Source: an uncultured bacterium (GTDB taxonomy: Bacteria > Auribacterota > Tritonobacteria > UBA1439). Taken from it: DNA of 6,690 nt. The position numbers and the translations under genes are program-made. Location: assembly GCA_937858775.1 (NCBI GenBank), contig CALLYX010000377.1:1-6690 (forward strand), given 5' to 3'. The notes under the pieces were generated by a model that was not told the DNA's origin, ran no database searches, and saw only the letters and a program-made list of their open reading frames with translations. Position 1 is the first letter of the stretch. Every line of letters starts with the position of its first letter. Positions 1 to 5,925 of the stretch are shown in pieces.

Positions 1-673
1 GCGCCTTCCCTATGATTGCGCCGGAGAGACCCCCTCGGCCGACCGCCGCCAGGCGCCGCACGTGCGCCTCGGTCCCGACCCCCCCCGATGCGATCACCGG
101 AACGCGGGCCGCGGCGCATATCCTCTCCAAGGCCTCGAAATTGGGCCCGGACAAGGTGCCGTCCGTGGCGACGTCCGTGTAGATCACCCCCCCCGCCCCG
201 TCCTCCTCCACATCCGCCAGCAGGTCGACCGCCTTCACGCCCGAGTCGGTTTTCCATCCCTCCACGGCGACGACGCCGTTTCTGGCGTCGAGCCCCACGA
301 AGATCCTATCCCCGAACTCGCCGACGGCCGCCCGAAGCAGCGCGCGGCCGCTGATGGCCGCGGTGCCGAGGATGGCACGTTCCACCCCGAGCTTGAATAC
401 CTTCCGCACGGCCTCGATGGATCTGAGGCCGCCGCCGAACTCCACCGGCAGAGAAGCCCCCGCGATGATCTCCCTGAGCGCGCGCAGGTTCTGCGGCTCC
501 CCCGTGAACGCCCCGTCCAGGTCCACCACGTGCAGGAAGACCGCCCCTTCCCGTTTCCAGCGCAGCGCCATCGCGGCCGGGTCGCCGCCGTAGACGGTCT
601 CCCGGTCCTCGCGCCCCTGGAAGAGCCGCACGCACTTTCCGCCCCTGATATCTATCGCCGGGATGACGATCAT
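1..673 (-). CDS. hisA: HisA, ProFAR isomerase (3' end cut by window edge)
   Basis: HisA (EC 5.3.1.16) performs the Amadori-type isomerisation of ProFAR to PRFAR, the fourth step of histidine synthesis, as a cytosolic (beta/alpha)8 barrel. I translated this frame by hand. It opens with MIVIPAIDIRGGKCVRL, which carries the catalytic Asp8. It continues through HVVDLDGAF (48-56), the phosphate-site EFGGGLRS (78-85), GLDARNG with the second catalytic Asp at 129, TDVATDGTLSGPN (166-178) and ASGGVG (195-200). There are 224 codons in view against a usual total of about 240-245, so roughly the last 20 residues lie beyond position 1. The GW after the second Asp and the overall motif set fit HisA rather than its paralogue HisF. 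The start overlaps the hisH stop as ATGA and has a GGAGA Shine-Dalgarno, which suggests translational coupling with hisH. hisF probably follows outside the window (inference). Confidence 0.95.
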   Translation of the reverse strand, partial: MIVIPAIDIRGGKCVRLFQGREDRETVYGGDPAAMALRWKREGAVFLHVVDLDGAFTGEPQNLRALREIIAGASLPVEFGGGLRSIEAVRKVFKLGVERAILGTAAISGRALLRAAVGEFGDRIFVGLDARNGVVAVEGWKTDSGVKAVDLLADVEEDGAGGVIYTDVATDGTLSGPNFEALERICAAARVPVIASGGVGTEAHVRRLAAVGRGGLSGAIIGKA

Positions 674-1410
674 GGTTCGTCTCCATTCGCCGGGCGGGCG
701 GCGGCCCGTTCCGCGGCGAACGCCACGAAGTTCCGGATCATCGCGAGTCCGGCGCGCTGGCTCTTCTCGGGGTGGAACTGCGTCGCGATGATGTTGTCTT
801 TCCATATCGCGGAGGCGAAGGTCATCCCGTACTCCGTCGCGGACGCCGAGACCGCGGGGTCCTCCGGCTCGGGATAGAACGAGTGGGCGAAATAGACGTA
901 CGCCCCGTCCTGCACCCCGCGGAAGATGGGGCAACGACCGGCGGGCGGGGGGTCGATCCCGAGCCGCGCCGGATCCTGAACCCCCGCCCCTCGCGCGGGC
1001 GTCCGCGCATCGCCGCCCCCGGGAAAGGCGATCGTGTTCCACCCCACGTGCGGGATCTTGAGGGATCCGGAGAACCTGCGCACCCGCCCCGGAATGATGC
1101 CGAGGCCCGGCACACCTGGCGCTTCCTCGCTGGAGGGGAAGAGGATCTGGAGGCCGAGACAGAGGCCGAGATACGGCCTGCCGGAGCGGATGAAGCCGGC
1201 GACGGCGTCCTTCATTCCGGAGCGGGCCAGGCCCCCGGCGCAGTCGCCGAACGAACCTACGCCGGGGACTACGAGCGCGTCGGCCGCCGCGACCTCGCCG
1301 GGGTCGCCGGCGAGGGCGACCGCCCCCCCGCACGCCTCGAACGCCTTCCGGACGCTGTGGAGATTCCCCATCCCGTAGTCAACGATCAGGATCCTCGTCG
1401 CGCGATGCAT
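670..1410 (-). CDS. hisH: HisH, glutamine amidotransferase subunit of IGP synthase
   Basis: HisH is the class I glutaminase that releases ammonia for HisF, and together they form imidazole glycerol-phosphate synthase. The N-terminus ILIVDYGMGNLHSV is typical. PGVGSFG (49-55) forms the oxyanion region, Cys84 in YLGLCLGLQ is the nucleophile, and His213 and Glu215 in QFHPEKSQ complete the triad. I chose the ATG at 1410 because it has a CGAGGC Shine-Dalgarno 7 bases upstream and gives the usual family N-terminus. An upstream ATG at 1446 would add 12 residues without a good ribosome site. At 246 residues it is longer than the usual 200-210. The excess is a Gly/Pro/Arg-rich insertion at about residues 128-160, between HVGWN and the FRGVQDG.YVYFAHS segment. 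It lies about 51 bases after hisB and shares an ATGA with hisA. Confidence 0.95.
   Translation of the reverse strand: MHRATRILIVDYGMGNLHSVRKAFEACGGAVALAGDPGEVAAADALVVPGVGSFGDCAGGLARSGMKDAVAGFIRSGRPYLGLCLGLQILFPSSEEAPGVPGLGIIPGRVRRFSGSLKIPHVGWNTIAFPGGGDARTPARGAGVQDPARLGIDPPPAGRCPIFRGVQDGAYVYFAHSFYPEPEDPAVSASATEYGMTFASAIWKDNIIATQFHPEKSQRAGLAMIRNFVAFAAERAAARPANGDEP
680..684 (-). promoter_or_regulatory. Shine-Dalgarno of hisA
   Basis: GGAGA on the minus strand, 6 bases before the hisA ATG and inside the last codons of hisH. It supports the ATG that overlaps the hisH stop as the true start. Confidence 0.6.
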
Positions 1411-1417
1411 CTTGATG

Positions 1418-1421
1418 CCTC
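1418..1421 (-). promoter_or_regulatory. Shine-Dalgarno deciding the hisH start
   Basis: GAGG on the minus strand, 7 bases before the ATG at 1410. It sits in the only real spacer of the gene cluster, between hisB and hisH, and favours this ATG over the in-frame one at 1446. Confidence 0.5.
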
Positions 1422-1461
1422 GGCCGCCGTCCCCCGGGGTGTCCATGGAGAGGCGCCGGCC

Positions 1462-2052
1462 TCAAAGCGTACCCTTCGTCGACGGGACCCCCTTCGAAGC
1501 CCCGCCCCTCGCCGCGGCCGCTGCGAGCGACCGGGCGACCCCTTTGAAGACGGCCTCGATGATATGGTGCGCGTTCCTCCCGCTGATGAGGCCGATGTGG
1601 AGCGTCAGGCCGGCGTGGTTCACCAACGCCCGGAAGAACTCCTCGACGAGCTGAGTGTCGAAAGAGTCGATCTTCCTCCTCCCGACCTTCACCTGATAGG
1701 AGAGGTGCGGCCTCCCGCTCACATCGAGCGCCACCGACACCAGCGCCTCGTCCATCGGAAGGGTGCAGAAGCCGTACCGGACGATCCCCTCCTTGCGCCC
1801 GAGCGCCTTTCTTATCGCCTCCCCGAGACAGATGCCGATATCCTCGACGGTGTGGTGGGCGTCGACGCGGAGGTCCCCCTTCGCCGCGAGGAAGAGATCC
1901 ATCCCGCCGTGCGCGGCGAGGAGCTCGAGCATATGGTCGAGGAAGCCGATCCCGGTATTCACCCTTGCCTTCCCCGTCCCATCCAGCGCCAGCGCCAGGC
2001 GTATATCGGTCTCCCGCGTCTTCCGTGCGACTTCAGCGCGCCTCGGTTTCAT
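1462..2052 (-). CDS. hisB: HisB, imidazoleglycerol-phosphate dehydratase (monofunctional)
   Basis: HisB (EC 4.2.1.19) dehydrates imidazole glycerol phosphate to imidazole acetol phosphate, the sixth step of the pathway. Enzymes of this family are manganese-dependent and form 24-subunit shells. The 196-residue length is normal for the dehydratase alone. The paired metal-binding repeats are clear: DAHHTVED (64-71) and NAHHIIEA (160-167). GIGFLDHMLE (34-43), HGGMDL (48-53), GDLRVD and PMDEAL (99-104) are also present, and the C-terminal KGVPSTKGTL is characteristic. No phosphatase domain is fused, so histidinol-phosphate phosphatase must be encoded elsewhere. The start overlaps the hisC stop by four bases (ATGA) and has a strong GGAGGA Shine-Dalgarno. 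Nothing in the catalytic residues looks abnormal. Confidence 0.97.
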   Translation of the reverse strand: MKPRRAEVARKTRETDIRLALALDGTGKARVNTGIGFLDHMLELLAAHGGMDLFLAAKGDLRVDAHHTVEDIGICLGEAIRKALGRKEGIVRYGFCTLPMDEALVSVALDVSGRPHLSYQVKVGRRKIDSFDTQLVEEFFRALVNHAGLTLHIGLISGRNAHHIIEAVFKGVARSLAAAAARGGASKGVPSTKGTL

Positions 2053-3125
2053 CGCCGTCCTCCGGTCGGCCCCCCGCCCCCCTTGGAGCCTATTATCTCG
2101 GCGATCTGTTCCAGGAGCCGCTCGATCTCATCGTCGGTGCCGACGCTGATGCGCAGGCAGTCCCGGAGGCGGGGGGTGTCATAGTAGCGCACGAGGATGC
2201 GCCGGTTCTTGAGGTACGTGTAGATCTGTCCGGCCGGATACGAGCTTATGCGTGCGAGCACGAAGTTCGATTCCGACGGGAAGACGAAAAAGCCAAGCCG
2301 CTCGAGGCGCGCGGCGAGCCGCTTCCGGGTTGCGACGATCTTTCGGGCGTTCTCTTTCATCCATTCGACATCCTCGAGCGCCGCGAGCCCCCCGGCGATG
2401 GCCATCCGGCTCACGTTGTACGAATCCTTGACCTTGGCGAACTCGGCGATGATCGCGCGGTCCGCGAGGGCGTACCCCACCCTCAGGCCGGCGAGCGAGT
2501 ACGATTTCGAGAGCGTCCTGAGGATGACGACGTTCTTGTGGGATTGCAGGAGCCCGGCGCAATTCCCCCTGGCGAAATCCACATACGCCTCGTCCACCAC
2601 GAGGACCCCGGAGATCGAGGAGGCGATCCGCGCGAGCGTCTCCTCGGGGACGACCGTCCCGGATGGCGAGTTGGGGTTCGCCACGAATACGAGGCGCGCC
2701 CTGGACGGGATGAGCGAGGGGTTCAGCGAGTAGTCGTCCCGGTAAGGCACGGCGACGTAGCGGGCGCCCTGGATCCCGCAGAGCGTGGCGTAGAGGGTGT
2801 AGGTCGGAGAAGGGCTCGCGACGAGGTCACCGGCGTCGGCGAACGTGCGGACGGCGATGGTGAGGAGCTCGTCGGAGCCGTTCCCGGCGAGCGTCTGATC
2901 CACCGGCACGTTGCAGAGCCCGGCGATCCGGGCGCGGAGTCTCGCCGCCATCGGGTCGGGATAGAGCTGCAGGCGCGAGGCCTCCTCGGCGAGCGCCGCC
3001 GCCACCCTCGGCGACGGCGGGTACGGATTCTCGTTGGTGTTGAGCTTGATGAAGCCGTCCGCCGCGGGCTGTTCCCCCGGAACGTACCCTTGCATCCTGG
3101 CGATGTTTTTCCGTATCACTCCCAT
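2049..3125 (-). CDS. hisC: HisC, histidinol-phosphate aminotransferase
   Basis: HisC (EC 2.6.1.9) is a PLP-dependent fold-type I aminotransferase that converts imidazole acetol phosphate and glutamate to histidinol phosphate. From the chosen start it is 358 residues, the normal length. Motifs in order are KLNTNENPYPP (27-37), GNGSDELL (81-88), the ANPNSPSG segment (149-156, with Asn150 near PLP), VVDEAYVDF (176-184, Asp178 contacting the pyridine nitrogen), TLSKSYSLAGLRVGY (204-218, Lys207 as Schiff-base lysine) and LRISVGT (324-330, the substrate-carboxylate Arg325). The ATG at 3125 gives the family-typical MGVIRKNIARMQGYVPG and overlaps the hisD stop by 10 bases. In-frame ATGs at 3140 and 3158 are alternatives, and the one at 3140 has G-rich sequence just upstream, so the exact start is uncertain. 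The C-terminal GGGGPTGGRR tail overlaps the hisB ribosome-binding site. It shares an ATGA with hisB. Confidence 0.95.
   Translation of the reverse strand: MGVIRKNIARMQGYVPGEQPAADGFIKLNTNENPYPPSPRVAAALAEEASRLQLYPDPMAARLRARIAGLCNVPVDQTLAGNGSDELLTIAVRTFADAGDLVASPSPTYTLYATLCGIQGARYVAVPYRDDYSLNPSLIPSRARLVFVANPNSPSGTVVPEETLARIASSISGVLVVDEAYVDFARGNCAGLLQSHKNVVILRTLSKSYSLAGLRVGYALADRAIIAEFAKVKDSYNVSRMAIAGGLAALEDVEWMKENARKIVATRKRLAARLERLGFFVFPSESNFVLARISSYPAGQIYTYLKNRRILVRYYDTPRLRDCLRISVGTDDEIERLLEQIAEIIGSKGGGGPTGGRR
2058..2063 (-). promoter_or_regulatory. Strong Shine-Dalgarno of hisB
   Basis: GGAGGA on the minus strand, 5 bases before the hisB ATG. It lies within the last codons of hisC and accounts for part of that protein's Gly/Arg-rich tail. 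It supports efficient re-initiation at the ATGA overlap. Confidence 0.7.
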
Positions 3126-4381
3126 GACAGACGCCGCCATCCCCTGCCCCCGGCGCATCGAATGCGAAGGGCGCGCACGTGGGCTTCCAACCCCTCGATC
3201 TCCGCCAAACGCCCCGCCGACGGGGCCGCCTTGCGCAACGATTTCCTGTCGTAGCGGACGCAGCTGATCCGTTTGAGAAAGGTCTCGACGGAGAGCCCCT
3301 GCGCGAAGCGCGCCGCGCCGCCGGTCGGCAGCACATGGCTCGGCCCCGCGACATAGTCCCCCAGCGCCGCCGGGCTGTACGGCCCCAGGAAGACGGCGCC
3401 GGCGTTCCGCACGGAGGCGAGCACTGTCAGCGGCTCGGCGGTGACGATCTGGAGGTGCTCCGGGGCCATCCGGTTCGCCCGCCTGACCGCGTCCGTGAGA
3501 CTCCGGCACTTGACGATGCGTATCCCCGCCCCACCCTGCTTGATGAGCGGGGCGAGCCTCGGGAGGGCCCTCGCCTGGGCGCGCACGGCGCTTCTCACCC
3601 GGGAGGCGAGGGCCGCGGACGGTGTGAAAAGGACGGCGGAGCTCAGCGGATCGTGCTCCGCCTGGGAGAGCAGATCGGCGGCGATGAACGCGGCGTCCGC
3701 GCCGCCATCCGCGATGACGGCCACCTCGCTCGGGCCGGCCGTCATGTCGATCCCAACGGCGCCGTATAGCTGGCGTTTCGCCTCGGTCACGTAGATGTTG
3801 CCGGGCCCGGCGATCAGGTCGACCCTCGGGATCCTTTTCGTGCCGAGGGCGAGCGCGGCGATGGCCTGCGCCCCCCCCGCGCGCACGACCATGCCGGCCC
3901 CGAGCTCCGCACACGCCGCCAGGATATACGGGTTCACGCCCCCCTCTCTCCCCGGCGGCGTCGCCACGATGATCTCCTCCACCCCGGCGACGCGGGCCGG
4001 CACGATCGTCATCACGGCCGTGGAGACCAGCGGCGCGGTCCCGGCCGGGATGTAGAGCCCGGCCCGATGCACGGGAGTATAGACCCAGCCGACCTGGGCC
4101 CCGTGCACGTTCCTGAACATCTCCGGGCGGGGCAGTTGCCTGCGGTGATAGGCGGCGATGACGCGCGCAATCCCGTGGACGAGCCGTACGAAACCGTGTC
4201 CGACGGCGCGGATCGCCGCGGACGTCTCTCGCCGGCTTACGATGAGCGAGGCGGGGCCGATCCTCGCGCGGTCGTATTTCCGCGTGAGGCGGACGACGGC
4301 GCGATCCCCTTCCCTGCGCACCTGGCCGATGATCCGCGCCACCGAGCGTTCGAGCGTATCCTCGGCGCCGTTGGCTTTCAT
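3116..4381 (-). CDS. hisD: HisD, histidinol dehydrogenase
   Basis: HisD (EC 1.1.1.23) is the zinc enzyme that oxidises histidinol to histidine in two NAD-dependent steps, ending the pathway. The protein is 421 residues against a usual 425-435, with a slightly short N-terminus. Landmarks are GLYIPAGTAPLVSTAVM (108-124), AGGAQAIAALA (168-178), AGPGNIYVTEAKRQLYG (191-207) and AGPSEVAVIAD (215-225). Predicted zinc ligands are Gln240 and His243 (SQAEHDP), Asp342 (GDYVAGPSHVLPTGG) and His401 (LEAHVRALR). The catalytic Glu308-His309 pair is in NRMAPEHLQI. The start shares an ATGA with the stop of the upstream alaS-like gene and has an AGGTGA Shine-Dalgarno 4 bases away. The same frame stays open far upstream, but that stretch has no HisD similarity and is a shadow of the upstream gene. 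hisG, often found before hisD, is absent from this position. Confidence 0.97.
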   Translation of the reverse strand: MKANGAEDTLERSVARIIGQVRREGDRAVVRLTRKYDRARIGPASLIVSRRETSAAIRAVGHGFVRLVHGIARVIAAYHRRQLPRPEMFRNVHGAQVGWVYTPVHRAGLYIPAGTAPLVSTAVMTIVPARVAGVEEIIVATPPGREGGVNPYILAACAELGAGMVVRAGGAQAIAALALGTKRIPRVDLIAGPGNIYVTEAKRQLYGAVGIDMTAGPSEVAVIADGGADAAFIAADLLSQAEHDPLSSAVLFTPSAALASRVRSAVRAQARALPRLAPLIKQGGAGIRIVKCRSLTDAVRRANRMAPEHLQIVTAEPLTVLASVRNAGAVFLGPYSPAALGDYVAGPSHVLPTGGAARFAQGLSVETFLKRISCVRYDRKSLRKAAPSAGRLAEIEGLEAHVRALRIRCAGGRGWRRLSWE

Positions 4382-5925
4382 CCGTTCACCTGTTTCAGCG
4401 ACCGCTCGATCAGCCCCGGGGCCGACGCGAGCGCCTCGCCGAGCTTTTCGGGCGACCGGCCGCCCGCCTGGGCCATCTGCGGCCTTCCGCCGCCGCTCCC
4501 CCCGATGATCTTCGCGAGCTCCTTGACGATCGCGCCGGCGTTCAATCCGCGCCCCACGAGGTCTTCCGTCACCATGCAGACGAGATTCGCCCTCCCGTCG
4601 CCGGTCGAGCCGAGCAGCACCACGCCGCGCCCCAGTGCCCGCCTCACGCGGTCCCCGGCCGCCCGGAGGGCGTCGACCCGCGCGCCCCCCAGCTCCGCTG
4701 CGACGAGCCGCGCGCCGCCGGCGTCCCGGGCCCGCGCGACGAGCGCCTCCGCGTCGATCTCCCCGCCGCCCCCCGGATCGGCGGCGGCTGATTTCCTCAG
4801 CCGCTTGGCCTCCACGCGGAGGGCCTCGACGCGTTCCACCACGTCCTCCGGGTCCGTCCTGAATAACCGGGAGATCTCCTGAACCTGAACCGCCCGGCGG
4901 CGCGCCAGCCGCCAGGCGGCGTTTCCACAGAGGGCCTCGATCCGCCGAACGCCGGCCGCGACGGACGACTCGCCCAGAATCGTGAAGAGCCCGATCTCGC
5001 CGGCCGCGCGGACGTGCGTCCCGCCGCAGAGCTCCCTGCTGTAGCCGCCCACGTCGACCACCCTGACGCTGTCGCCGTATTTCTCGCCGAAGATGGCTAT
5101 GATATCCCGGGTGCGCGCCTCCTCGAAGGGCATCTCGTACGTCCCCACCGGCGCGTTCTCCCGGATCCTGGCGTTGACGATCTCCTCGACCCTTTCGATC
5201 TCGCGCGGCGACATCGCCGTGAAATGGGTGAAGTCGAAACGCAACCTCCCGGGCTCCACCAGCGAACCTGCCTGCTTGACGTGCTCGCCGAGCACCAGCC
5301 GGAGGGCGTGTTGCAGCAGGTGCGTGCCGGTGTGGCATCGCGCGGTCTCCGCCCGTGTCTCCGCGTCCACCTCGGCGCGGATCCTCTCCCCGCGACGCAG
5401 GGTCCCTGCGACCGTCTTCGCCCGGTGAACGACAAGGCCGGGGAGCGGCGAGCGCGCCTCCGTGACGATAGCCGTCGCCCCCCCGCCGCTAACCCTTCCC
5501 CGGTCACCGACCTGCCCCCCCGACTCGGCGTAAAAAGGCGTCGTCTCAAGGACCAGCTCACCCTCCTCACCCTCGGGAAGGGCGGAGACCTCCGCGCCGT
5601 CCTTTATGATCGCCGCAATCGTCGTGTCGGCGGCCTCGGCCCCGTAGCCGCTGAACGGCGTGCCCCCCAGGCGGGCGGCGATATCGCGATAGACCGCGGC
5701 GACGGCCTTCGCGGGCGCCGCCTTCTTCGCGGTCGCGGCCTTCTTCGCCGCCGGAGCCGCCTTCTTCGCGGTAGCAGCCTTCCTGGCCGGCGCGGCCTTC
5801 TTCGCCGCGGTGGCAGCCTTCTTGGCCGGAGCCGCCTGCTTGGCCGGAGCGGATGCTTTGCTCACGGCCCTGCGGGCCGACGAGACAGCCGACTTGGCCG
5901 CGGCCATGACTCGCGTGGCAACCAT
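4378..5925 (-). CDS. Lys/Ala-repeat (H1-like) N-terminus joined to AlaS editing and C-terminal domains; aminoacylation half missing
   Basis: A 515-residue ORF of two unlike parts. Residues 1-73 are a basic Ala/Lys/Pro tail with AKKAAP/AKKAAT-type units, as in bacterial histone H1-like nucleoid proteins. From about residue 74 it is clearly the second half of alanyl-tRNA synthetase: TPFYAESGGQVGD (129-141), the editing zinc site HTGTH (His198, His202) with CGGTH (Cys300, His304), a helical linker, and the DHHA1 glycine motif GGSGGGRPQMAQAGG (475-489). The aminoacylation core and tRNA-recognition domain, roughly the first 450 residues of a normal enzyme of about 870, are absent. As it stands it could not charge tRNA. 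At most it could hydrolyse Ser- or Gly-tRNA(Ala) in trans, like AlaX (inference). A TGAGGA Shine-Dalgarno supports the ATG at 5925; the open frame reaches an ATG at 5982. It shares an ATGA with hisD. It may be a true fusion or an assembly chimera. Confidence 0.8.
   Translation of the reverse strand: MVATRVMAAAKSAVSSARRAVSKASAPAKQAAPAKKAATAAKKAAPARKAATAKKAAPAAKKAATAKKAAPAKAVAAVYRDIAARLGGTPFSGYGAEAADTTIAAIIKDGAEVSALPEGEEGELVLETTPFYAESGGQVGDRGRVSGGGATAIVTEARSPLPGLVVHRAKTVAGTLRRGERIRAEVDAETRAETARCHTGTHLLQHALRLVLGEHVKQAGSLVEPGRLRFDFTHFTAMSPREIERVEEIVNARIRENAPVGTYEMPFEEARTRDIIAIFGEKYGDSVRVVDVGGYSRELCGGTHVRAAGEIGLFTILGESSVAAGVRRIEALCGNAAWRLARRRAVQVQEISRLFRTDPEDVVERVEALRVEAKRLRKSAAADPGGGGEIDAEALVARARDAGGARLVAAELGGARVDALRAAGDRVRRALGRGVVLLGSTGDGRANLVCMVTEDLVGRGLNAGAIVKELAKIIGGSGGGRPQMAQAGGRSPEKLGEALASAPGLIERSLKQVNG
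4386..4391 (-). promoter_or_regulatory. Shine-Dalgarno deciding the hisD start
   Basis: AGGTGA on the minus strand, 4 bases before the hisD ATG and inside the final codons of the alaS-like gene. It supports the ATGA-overlap ATG rather than any start farther up the long open frame. Confidence 0.55.
5707..5847 (-). repeat. Tandem Lys-Lys-Ala-Ala coding repeat
   Basis: Residues 27-73 of the fusion ORF alternate PAKKAAT, AKKAAP and close variants, coded by degenerate repeats such as GCGAAGAAGGC and GCGGCGAAGAAGGC. H1-like tails of this kind bind DNA or RNA non-specifically in other bacteria. The AlaS similarity starts directly at its downstream end. Low-complexity repeats like this favour both real recombination and assembly errors. 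Confidence 0.85.

Noticed and set aside
1447..1470. Small hairpin GAGGC-GCCG-GCCTC near the end of hisB as a terminator
   Set aside because: The five-pair stem has no following U-run, such palindromes are expected at this GC content, and hisH and hisA continue the operon immediately.
62..3254. Long plus-strand open frames opposite hisA-hisC (62-877, 772-2184, 1965-3254)
   Set aside because: These are Arg/Pro/Asp-rich translations with no family similarity, lying antisense to clear his genes. High GC at third positions removes stop codons from the complementary frames.
4382..5338. Extension of the hisD frame upstream to 5338
   Set aside because: The extra 319 residues are Arg/Gly-rich readthrough of the alaS-like gene in another frame. 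HisD similarity begins at the ATG at 4381, which has a ribosome-binding site.
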